DNA of 64,000 nucleotides, taken from contig NC_016622.1 in the NCBI RefSeq assembly GCF_000283655.1, positions 1,872,501 through 1,936,500 of the forward strand. Direction: 5' to 3'. A model generated the notes under the pieces. That model did no database searches, was not told where the DNA came from, and was given only the letters and a program-made list of their open reading frames with translations. The translations under genes were made by a program, and so were the position numbers. Each line of letters begins with the position of its first letter. Position 1 is the first letter of the stretch. The DNA comes from Azospirillum lipoferum 4B (GTDB lineage: Bacteria > Pseudomonadota > Alphaproteobacteria > Azospirillales > Azospirillaceae). Positions 8,468-15,166 of the stretch are shown here, one piece after another.

Positions 8468-11400
8468 TCAGCGGGCATGGAAGCAGGTCGCCCCCATCTC
8501 ACGCGTCCCGGTCTCGCGCGTCAGGTCAAGCAGCATCCCGACCACCGGCATATGGATGAAGCATCCGCGCACCGGGGATCCCGTCGCCTCCTCCACCATG
8601 CGGCGATAGAGCGACAGTTGCGGTGCGTGTGCCAGCGCGCGGGCGGCCCATTGGTCGAAAGCCCCCGGAAAGGCCTTGTGGTCGATGATCACCACCCCGT
8701 CGGCGGCATCCACCAGCAGGTCGATCCGCCCGCCGATCCGCTGGAGACCCAGGCGCCCATGCACGGGCACCTCCGTCCGCCAGCCCGCCCCCGGCCAAAG
8801 CCGTGACAGCGCGCGCCACAGGCGGTCACCGGCCTCCACCAGAGGAGCGGCGGCCGTCGGCTCGATCCCCCAGCGCTCCAGCAGCCGCGCGGCACAGGCC
8901 AGCCGATCCTCCGGCGCGGCATCCGGACGGTCGACCGCCAGGAAGGAGTGGATGGCCTCGCCAAGGCGCGTCACGTCGACGCCTCCGGCCAGCGGCAGGC
9001 GGTCCCCCAGGGCGATCGCCGCCGGAGCGCCGGCCGCGGCGACAACCGGAGCCGGGATGCCGAAATGGCTGGGAGCGAGGCGGAGCGGCGGATGATCGGG
9101 GACGGCGGCCGGCGCGGGCGGCAGCGAAAAGACGGCATGAACCGCAGCGGGCTGCGGCGCAGCACCGTCCTCCTCCGGGGCGGCGATGGTGATGGCGGTG
9201 GCCGGATGGGGCCGTCCGGCGGCATGGACGGTCACGGCGCCCTGTCCGGCCGGAAGTGCCAGCACCGGCAGCCCCCGTGCGTCGACAAGGGCGTCGAGCC
9301 AGTCCGTCTCCAGCCCGCCGGCCTTCGCAGGCCGTGCCGCCAGGATCAGCCGGTCTCGCGCGCGCGTCATGCCGACATACATCAGGCGCACGGCTTCGGC
9401 ATGGGCACGGCGGCGGGCGACCGCCATTTCCGGTGCGGCGTCCGTGGCATCGGCGAGCGGGATCCGCGCGCGCTGCTTGTCATACGGCCAGGGCCAGAAC
9501 CGCAGCCACCGACCGTCCAGCGGACACCAGGGGTCGACCGCCGCCCCATCCTCTGCCGCCGGCCCCTCCACCGTGAGGCCGAAGGCCGACGGTTCCGGCC
9601 CGCCCTGGAGGTCGAGCAGGACGACCATCGGCCATTCCAGCCCCTTCGACTGGTGATAGGTCATCACCTGCACGGCGTTGCGGTCGCCGCTGGGCGGCTG
9701 TTCGCCGCCCTTTTCGGCATCGGACAGAAAGCCGATCAGACCGCCGGCGGTCGCGGCGGCGCGGCGCGCCCGGCAATCGTCCTCGTAGGCCCTGGCAAGC
9801 CCGCGCAGCGCGTCGAGATTGCCAAGCCGTTCAGCGCCGCCGCCCCAGCGCAGGACCGCGTCGGTCACCGACCCGGCGGCGATCGCCACCTCCAGCGCCT
9901 CCACCGGTGTCAGGTGCAGCAGCCGGTCTCGGGCGGCGTCCAGGGCGCGCAGGACCGGCGAACCCTCCCGCGCGCGCCGGGCGGCGTCCGGCGCCAGCCA
10001 GGTCTCCAGCCAATCCGGCTGCCCCGCTGCGGCATCTTCGGCCGTATCCGGCATTGTCGCCAGATGGGCCAGCTCGACCATCGCCAGGGTGTCGCCGGGA
10101 TCGACCAGATAGCGCAGGGCGGCAAGCGCCAGACCGGCCTCCGGCGTCGCGGTCAACCCGGAGCGTCCGATGGCGACCTTCAGCCCGGCGGCGGCGAAGG
10201 TGGCGGCCACCGCCGCGCAACGCTCGTTGGACCGGCACAGCACGGCGACGTCCGATCCGCGGAGCGCGCCATCCACACCCTCCGCAGCCAGCCGGTTGGC
10301 GACGCCACGGGCGAGGGCGGCCAGCGCCTTGTCCCAGTTCTTGCCCTCCAGCGTCCATATCTCCAGCGGCGACGGTTCGCCCGGCCGGTCGCTGCGGTCG
10401 CACTCGCTGACGATGGCCTGGTCCTGTGGAATGCCGGTGGGCGGAAAGGCGGCGCCGAACAGGTCGTTGTGGAAGGCCACCAGACCGGGACGGGAGCGGT
10501 AGCTGCGCGGCAGCCGTTCCAGCCACCCGCCGGTCGCCGGCGGCACCCGGGCGACGACGGCGCGGATCAGGTCGGGGTCGGTGCCGCGGAAGCCGTAGAT
10601 CGCCTGCTTGGCGTCACCGACCCAGACGGAGCGGCGGACGATCCCCGCCAGTTCCAGGAACAGGGCGAGCTGGATCGGGCTGGTGTCCTGGAATTCGTCC
10701 ACCAGCGCCAGTTCGAAGCGCTCCGCCAGCAGGCTGCGCACGTCGGAACGGCGCAGCAGGGCCAGGGCTTCCTGTTCCTGGTCGACGAAATCGACCAGAC
10801 CCTGGATCCGCTTGAACTCCGCATAATCGGCCATGGCTTCGGCGGCGCAACTGAACACGCCGTCCACCAGGGCGCGCAGGTCGGCGTGCAGGCGGGGATG
10901 GCGGTCATGCGCCTCGGCGGCGGTGACGACGGCCTCAGCCACCCCCTTCCAGCGCGCCCCGGCGTCGAGCTTGGCAAGCCGCACCCAGTCGGCCCAGGCG
11001 AGCGGCCGGCCGTTGGCCAGCGCCGCCGCGGCCTCCTTCAGCAGGGCGAACGCATCCTGGGTCTTTTTAACCGTGACCTCGCCGCCGCCTTCGATGGCCG
11101 ACACGGCGTCCCGCACCGCCCGCCCCAGCGCGGCGTCGAGAGCGGCACCATCAGCAGCCGGTGGCGGCAGCAGCGTCAGCAGCCCGTCGAGCGACCGCGC
11201 GGCCGACGCCGCCAGATCCGCCGGGGCGATGGCGTTCTGCCGGGCAAGCGCGCTGACCCTGCGGACAAGGTCGCGCCAGTCCTCCACCCGCAGGCGCCAC
11301 GCCGCCGGTTCGATGGCGGAACCGTGGCGGCGGATCACGGTGTCGGCGGCGGCGGCGAACAGGGCGGCCATCCGGTCCTCGCCGATCACGTCGGCCACCG

Positions 11401-11728
11401 GGGATCGCCCCGCCTCCAGCGCGAAGGCCGCCGCGATGCAGCCGAAGACGGCGTTGACCGTGCCGATGGCGCCGGTCAGGACGTCCCGCGCGGCATCGCC
11501 ATGCCCCTCCGCGATCAGGCGCTGGCGCACCCGTTCCAGCAGTTCCGCCGCCGCTTTGCGAGTGAAGGTGGTGGCCAGGATGCGCCCCGGCTCCGTCCCC
11601 GCCGCCACCGCGTCGCGGAAGGCGGTGGCGAGGCGATAGGTCTTGCCGGTGCCGGCGCTGGCCGTCACCACGTCGATGGGGGACAGGGATGGAAAGGAGG
11701 TGGCGGCAATCGGGGAATGGGTGCTCAA
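8468..11728 (-). CDS. addA: AddA/RecB-like helicase-nuclease
   Basis: This protein of about 1,086 residues is a UvrD/RecB-type superfamily 1 helicase with a C-terminal nuclease. Walker A is TASAGTGKTYRLATAF (near residue 20) and motif II is LVDEFQDTSPIQLALF. Motif III is WVGDAKQAIYGFRGTDPDLI, motif V TYHQSKGLEWPMVVL, and motif VI LMYVGMTRARDRLIL. The C-terminus carries a PD-(D/E)XK site (GRIDLLVDAADGVVIIDHKA, then QLSLYRRMVEEATG). The start is taken as the TTG that overlaps the addB stop (TTGA), implying translational coupling; a longer upstream frame is antisense noise. With its partner it should unwind and resect DNA ends, acting in repair or foreign-DNA degradation. It sits beside the CRISPR operon, so a role in spacer-precursor production is conceivable but unproven. 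Confidence 0.85.
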   Translation of the reverse strand: MSTHSPIAATSFPSLSPIDVVTASAGTGKTYRLATAFRDAVAAGTEPGRILATTFTRKAAAELLERVRQRLIAEGHGDAARDVLTGAIGTVNAVFGCIAAAFALEAGRSPVADVIGEDRMAALFAAAADTVIRRHGSAIEPAAWRLRVEDWRDLVRRVSALARQNAIAPADLAASAARSLDGLLTLLPPPAADGAALDAALGRAVRDAVSAIEGGGEVTVKKTQDAFALLKEAAAALANGRPLAWADWVRLAKLDAGARWKGVAEAVVTAAEAHDRHPRLHADLRALVDGVFSCAAEAMADYAEFKRIQGLVDFVDQEQEALALLRRSDVRSLLAERFELALVDEFQDTSPIQLALFLELAGIVRRSVWVGDAKQAIYGFRGTDPDLIRAVVARVPPATGGWLERLPRSYRSRPGLVAFHNDLFGAAFPPTGIPQDQAIVSECDRSDRPGEPSPLEIWTLEGKNWDKALAALARGVANRLAAEGVDGALRGSDVAVLCRSNERCAAVAATFAAAGLKVAIGRSGLTATPEAGLALAALRYLVDPGDTLAMVELAHLATMPDTAEDAAAGQPDWLETWLAPDAARRAREGSPVLRALDAARDRLLHLTPVEALEVAIAAGSVTDAVLRWGGGAERLGNLDALRGLARAYEDDCRARRAAATAGGLIGFLSDAEKGGEQPPSGDRNAVQVMTYHQSKGLEWPMVVLLDLQGGPEPSAFGLTVEGPAAEDGAAVDPWCPLDGRWLRFWPWPYDKQRARIPLADATDAAPEMAVARRRAHAEAVRLMYVGMTRARDRLILAARPAKAGGLETDWLDALVDARGLPVLALPAGQGAVTVHAAGRPHPATAITIAAPEEDGAAPQPAAVHAVFSLPPAPAAVPDHPPLRLAPSHFGIPAPVVAAAGAPAAIALGDRLPLAGGVDVTRLGEAIHSFLAVDRPDAAPEDRLACAARLLERWGIEPTAAAPLVEAGDRLWRALSRLWPGAGWRTEVPVHGRLGLQRIGGRIDLLVDAADGVVIIDHKAFPGAFDQWAARALAHAPQLSLYRRMVEEATGSPVRGCFIHMPVVGMLLDLTRETGTREMGATCFHAR

Positions 11729-14460
11729 GGCTGGATGCTCCCGACGCCGCACAGGCGTCCGTAATCGCAGATGCGGCAGGGAGGGGTAAGGACGATGGCC
11801 GGCGGCCCGGCGCCGTCGCAGCCGGTATCGGCGATGCCCGCCGCCACGATCTCCCCGCTTCGCAGGCGGTCGAGCTGGCGGGTCCGGCTGTCCCAGGCGC
11901 TGCGCCAGACCTCCGGCAGGTCGCTGCCGGGAATGTGGGCATGGGCCGGAAAGGGTGCCGGTTCGGTGAACAGCAGGCGCTGCTGGGCCAGCATGAAATA
12001 GCCGGCAGGGACGGAGGTCGTCACGCCCCCGCCCACCAGCCGGCCATAGACGGCAAGCTGGATGGCGCGGCCCTCGGCGATCTCCTGCCGGCGGTGCCTG
12101 TCGGTCCTGCTCCATTTCAGGTCGAGGATGACCGGGCCGCCCGTTTCGTCCTCCAGAAGCATGTCCACCGTGCCGTCGACAACGATGTCCCCGGCGATGC
12201 CGCCGCCCATGTCGCCCGCCAGGGTTTCCTGAAACTCCACCTCGCAGCCGCGCACGGTCAGCCCGGCGCCGCCGATCAGGCCGGCCAGCATGCGCGCCGC
12301 GTCTGCTACCGCGGCGCGGGCGCGTTCCAGCTCCAGCCCCTGGCCCAGCCGCAGCAGCGGTGCCGCCAGAACCGGAAGCAGACGGTCGAACAGGGCGGCC
12401 GCCCGCCGCGCCGCCTCCTCCGCCGACCAGGACGGGCGTTCGGTGAACAGCTCCGCCAGGACGGCGTGGGTCAGCGTGCCAACCAGTTGCGATCCGTCGG
12501 GAATCCGGCGCAGGGCGCCCGGCCGCACCCCCGCGGCATATTGCAGCGTCCAGGCGAAGGGGCAGCCGAGCAGGCGGTTCAGGCTGGTCGCAGATTCCCG
12601 GTCCCGCATCGGCACGGCGTCGGCCGGCACCCGCCACAGCCGGCGCGGTTCGGGCGGACGGCCGCCGTCGAGCGCCGCACGCTGCACCACCCGCCCGGCC
12701 AGCGGCGTGCGGTCGGCCAGCAGCAGGGCCGATGCCTGCACCGCGCAGCCCCGGCCGTGCGTCAGGCGGTCCTGCGTCAGGTCGTGCAGAACCGGCTCGA
12801 TCTCGTGCCAAAGCGGGTGGGCCGCCGCCGGCTCCCCGGCGATGGCGCGCGGTTTCACCAGGATCAGCCGTTCGGCGGCGTTCAGGACCGGCAGGCGCCA
12901 TGCCCATGCCTCGCGCCGCAGAGCCTGCGTTGCCGCTTCCGGCAGGCAGCCGGCGGCGGCCAGCGCCGCCCGTTCCGCCCCGCTCCACGGTACGGCGGCC
13001 ATGCCGGCGCTGCCGTCGAGGAAGCCCCACCAGACCACGGCGCGCGCCGGCCCCCAGATTTGCCCCGGTTCGTCCACCACCGTCCAGGGCGCTGCCTCCG
13101 CCCCGCCCGCCGGCACCGCCGCCCCGTCGGCGATCACCGAATCCAGCATGCGGTCGATCTGCGGCTTTGGAATGCGGGCCAGCCCGCTGGCGGCCACCAC
13201 CTCGGCCATCGCGCCAGCCTGAGCGGCGACCACGGCCAGCATCTCGTCACCCTGCAGGGCGCGCCCGGCCGCCCAGTCGGCGACCCGGCGGCACAGGGCG
13301 GCGGCCACCTGCGCCGGGATGCCGTCGGCCTCGGCGATGCGCGGCATCTCAAGCCAGCCGCGCCACAGCCGCTCCTCCTCGGCAAGGCGGCGGGCGATGT
13401 CCCGCTCGGCAAGGCCGCGCTCCTCAAGCCGGGTGCGGCGGCGGCCGAGGGCGTCGCGCCATGCCTCCTGCCAGACCGGACCGCCGATGCCGGGGGCCTT
13501 CTGCAAGGCAGCCGCAAAGAACTCGGCCACGCCCATGGGAATCGGCGATTGCGGCAGGGTCAGCAGTTCCATCAAGCGGTGGACGTCCACCGGTTCCCAT
13601 GCCGTGGCGAAGGCCAGCGGCAGCACCTGGACGGCGGCCCGCCAGCGCGACCGCCCCGCCCCGCCGACGCGCGGCAGGCCCAACCGGTGGCAGGCCTCGT
13701 CCAGCAGCATGGTGCGCTGGCCGCGGATGATCGCGATGGCATGGTTGTCCCCCGGCGCGGCTGCGAGCCAGCCGGCCACCGCTTCCGCCGCCAGCCATTC
13801 GTCGTCGGCCTCCAGCAGGGTCAGGGAGCCATCGCCCCGCCATGCGGCCCCTTCGGTAAAGCCGCCCAGCCGCCGCCCCAGCGCCGCAAGGTCGCCATTC
13901 CCCGCCGGTACCGGCAGCCGGCAGGGGCACACCGCCGTCCCGCCGGCCGCCAGCCGCCGCAGCAGGCGGCGCCACGGCTCCGGCAGAAGCTCTTCCGGGG
14001 TGGCGAGGCGCAGTTCCGTCAGGCAGGTCGGCCGCGGCGGCTCCAGGGCGGCGGTGACTGCGCGCAGGCGGTCGCCGGGTCCAGGCGCCAGCGCTCCGGG
14101 CGCGCGTTCGACCTCCGCCAGCGTGTCGAGCCGCCCCCCGCCGCCCGGCACGCTGCCGTCCCAGCCCGCCTCGACCAGCGAATCGCGCCAGCCCAGCAGC
14201 ATGCGGGCGACCGACCATCCATCGGCGGCCAGCGACCGGCTGTAGAAGTGCTGCCCGTCATCGACCGCGCGCAGCCGGGCCAGATATTGCGCGATGCGCA
14301 GGGCGGGCGAAACCTCCGGCCCGCCAAGCGCCAGGATGGTTTCAAGAATGCGGATCAGCCCGGCTGGCCCGACGATGTCGGTGTCCAGGCTGGCGGCCGT
14401 GCCGTCAAGGGATTCCGGCCAGCTCGGCCCGTCCAGATGCCACCCGAACAGTATCCGCAT
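11725..14460 (-). CDS. addB: AddB-like PD-(D/E)XK nuclease subunit
   Basis: This 911-residue protein resembles the AddB family of the Gram-negative AddAB recombination nuclease. The N-terminal two thirds is a divergent inactivated-helicase-like region with many Trp and Leu residues. The C-terminal nuclease has GCPFAWTLQYAAG with a cluster Cys, GDIVVDGTVDMLLEDETGGP and VILDLKWSR (the D..DLK core), QLAVYGRL, and finally PPCRICDYGRLCG. The Cys of GCPF plus the three C-terminal Cys match the four-Cys iron-sulfur cluster of AddB nucleases. Its start is 187 bases from the guide-RNA target site described below. A chromosome would normally have its own addAB, so this may be a plasmid paralogue devoted to defence. 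Confidence 0.8.
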   Translation of the reverse strand: MRILFGWHLDGPSWPESLDGTAASLDTDIVGPAGLIRILETILALGGPEVSPALRIAQYLARLRAVDDGQHFYSRSLAADGWSVARMLLGWRDSLVEAGWDGSVPGGGGRLDTLAEVERAPGALAPGPGDRLRAVTAALEPPRPTCLTELRLATPEELLPEPWRRLLRRLAAGGTAVCPCRLPVPAGNGDLAALGRRLGGFTEGAAWRGDGSLTLLEADDEWLAAEAVAGWLAAAPGDNHAIAIIRGQRTMLLDEACHRLGLPRVGGAGRSRWRAAVQVLPLAFATAWEPVDVHRLMELLTLPQSPIPMGVAEFFAAALQKAPGIGGPVWQEAWRDALGRRRTRLEERGLAERDIARRLAEEERLWRGWLEMPRIAEADGIPAQVAAALCRRVADWAAGRALQGDEMLAVVAAQAGAMAEVVAASGLARIPKPQIDRMLDSVIADGAAVPAGGAEAAPWTVVDEPGQIWGPARAVVWWGFLDGSAGMAAVPWSGAERAALAAAGCLPEAATQALRREAWAWRLPVLNAAERLILVKPRAIAGEPAAAHPLWHEIEPVLHDLTQDRLTHGRGCAVQASALLLADRTPLAGRVVQRAALDGGRPPEPRRLWRVPADAVPMRDRESATSLNRLLGCPFAWTLQYAAGVRPGALRRIPDGSQLVGTLTHAVLAELFTERPSWSAEEAARRAAALFDRLLPVLAAPLLRLGQGLELERARAAVADAARMLAGLIGGAGLTVRGCEVEFQETLAGDMGGGIAGDIVVDGTVDMLLEDETGGPVILDLKWSRTDRHRRQEIAEGRAIQLAVYGRLVGGGVTTSVPAGYFMLAQQRLLFTEPAPFPAHAHIPGSDLPEVWRSAWDSRTRQLDRLRSGEIVAAGIADTGCDGAGPPAIVLTPPCRICDYGRLCGVGSIQP

Positions 14461-14506
14461 GGATACACTCCCGCCTGATGCCCAGGGGGATGGTGGTGGG
14501 AGTCAA

Positions 14507-14653
14507 ATGAATAAAGAGTTTAACGGGCGCTCGCAGAGAAGATCCAAGCACATCTGCATTCGCAGACAAATCATTCATATGAATGTTATTGCGCCATCCA
14601 AACGACCTTCTGTTGTGCCAAAGAACGCCAGCGGCGCAGATTTTCGGTTCTAG
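14507..14653 (+). CDS. Small basic ORF with tandem AGA codons
   Basis: A 48-codon frame starts MNKEFNGRSQRRSKHICIRR and ends GADFRF, with GGTGGGAG six bases before the ATG. It is Arg/Lys-rich and contains a tandem AGA-AGA pair plus a third AGA, codons that look very rare in this GC-rich sequence. Its stop codon overlaps the PAM of the guide-RNA target. No family is recognised. It may be a real micropeptide (toxin-like tRNA sequestration by tandem rare Arg codons is known for CreT), or simply an open frame in addB's 5' region. Confidence 0.3.
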   Translation: MNKEFNGRSQRRSKHICIRRQIIHMNVIAPSKRPSVVPKNASGADFRF

Positions 14654-14682
14654 CGTTTGATCGCTGGTGTCAAAGCTTGACG
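14647..14682. promoter_or_regulatory. Divergent promoter region with crRNA-like target site
   Basis: Two -35-like hexamers lie back to back: TTGACA on the minus strand (14668-14673, towards addB) and TTGACG on the plus strand (14677-14682, towards the hairpin and guide RNA). They form the inverted repeat GTCAAAGCTTGAC. The -10 elements are weak on both sides. Positions 14651-14673 match the pseudo-spacer of the crRNA-like unit at 18 of the first 21 bases. The upstream TTC (14648-14650) fits the 5'-TTN PAM known for type I-G. Binding of a guided Cascade here would cover both promoters. Confidence 0.6.
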
Positions 14683-14708
14683 AAACCCGATTAGTGGATC
14701 AAAAAAGG

Positions 14709-14769
14709 AAAAGCCGCTGATGAGCCCTCCTCAGGTTCCAGGCCTAAAGGGTTCATAACAGCGGCTTTT
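14709..14769 (+). other. Stable hairpin enclosing a 12-codon mini-ORF (creT-like candidate)
   Basis: An 11-bp perfect stem (AAAAGCCGCTG / CAGCGGCTTTT) encloses exactly one mini-ORF: ATG at 14720 begins right after the 5' arm and TAA ends at 14758 right before the 3' arm. The ORF would encode MSPPQVPGLKGS, with tandem CCT codons and a CTA. Its first and last bases also pair (ATGAGCCC with GGGTTCAT), extending the helix. AAAAAAGGAA upstream could serve as a ribosome binding site. The U-run makes it a possible terminator in either direction. Its place, between the guided target promoter and the guide RNA, is where creT lies in known CreTA modules. Function is inferred. Confidence 0.45.
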
Positions 14770-14790
14770 CACATACGCCGGAGTACTAGG

Positions 14791-14961
14791 ATGAGAAACC
14801 ACCTAAAGAAGATGATCACCCCCAAGCCTCCGTCCGGCCATCAGGCCGAGCGTCAGATGTATATCACGTTCTCCATAACGACGCAAAGGCGACGTTTGGA
14901 AGTGATGCTGGCAGCCAGCCTCTTTGAAGCTAGCGTTCGATTGATGGTGTCGATCGAGTAA
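14791..14961 (+). CDS. Small hypothetical ORF overlapping the guide RNA
   Basis: A 56-codon frame starts MRNHLKKMITPKPPSGHQAE and ends LFEASVRLMVSIE. A GGAG sits seven bases before the ATG. The product is basic in its first half and hydrophobic-amphipathic in its second. The 3' third overlaps the degenerate repeat and pseudo-spacer of the crRNA-like unit, so either the frame is accidental or the two functions share sequence. It could be the toxin partner in a CreTA-like pair. I do not recognise a family. Confidence 0.35.
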   Translation: MRNHLKKMITPKPPSGHQAERQMYITFSITTQRRRLEVMLAASLFEASVRLMVSIE

Positions 14962-15021
14962 CGACCCACTTCCCATGCGCTTCCGTCCGGTCTCCGGGCG
15001 GAAGCGTATCGGGCCTCGTTG
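14894..15021 (+). ncRNA. Solitary crRNA-like unit (CreA/CreR-type candidate)
   Basis: Two degenerate copies of the array repeat flank one pseudo-spacer. The first (ending 14930) reads AGCCTCTTTGAAGC where the repeat has GGCCTCATTGAAGC, so the 5' handle is preserved. It is preceded by its own small hairpin (GCTGG-CAG-CCAGC), as in the true repeat. The second has CCGGGCGGAA, then CG, CGGGCCTC and TTG in the same order as the repeat, with a few changes, inside a strong hairpin from 14978 to 15006. The pseudo-spacer starting TAGCGTTCGATTGATGGTGT at 14931 matches the promoter site at 14651. Csb2 could process such an RNA. Known CreTA and CreR guides have this form and lie beside cas genes. Confidence 0.65.
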
Positions 15022-15024
15022 CCA

Positions 15025-15064
15025 CAACCCTCGCGACGGTTAACGCCGCGGGGGTTGCGTCTTT
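15025..15064 (+). terminator. Rho-independent-like terminator of the guide RNA
   Basis: An 11-bp stem (CAACCCTCGCG / CGCGGGGGTTG, one G-T pair) with an 11-nt loop is followed by CGTCTTT. It lies just after the second degenerate repeat and before the cas3 promoter, so it would end the crRNA-like transcript and separate it from the cas operon. Confidence 0.6.
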
Positions 15065-15067
15065 AAT

Positions 15068-15108
15068 CGAATATGGTCACAATATTCGCAACCCTTGCCT
15101 TTTATACT
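15068..15108 (+). promoter_or_regulatory. cas operon promoter with palindromic operator
   Basis: A 21-bp imperfect palindrome (CGAATAT-GGTCACA-ATATTCG) lies 15 bases upstream of a -10-like TATACT at 15103. The palindrome covers the -35 position. This would place a repressor or activator site across the promoter that drives cas3. No matching regulator can be named from the window. Confidence 0.5.
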
Positions 15109-15166
15109 GGTCAGCATCTAGCATGCCGGTAGAAAATGAGCGCAAGGGATCGCGAAAGGCTTCGAC

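Noticed and set aside
8948-14478. Very long open frames on the strand opposite the AddAB-like genes
   Set aside because: They have low-complexity Arg/Gly/Pro-rich translations, no motifs and no ribosome binding sites. In GC-rich DNA such antisense frames are expected, and the minus-strand genes carry clear helicase and nuclease motifs.
14709-14769. Reading the hairpin as nothing more than a terminator of an upstream gene
   Set aside because: It cannot be excluded, but the only upstream plus-strand frame is the doubtful 48-codon ORF, and the exact fit of a start and stop codon to the loop argues for something more. I therefore kept it as a candidate with moderate confidence.
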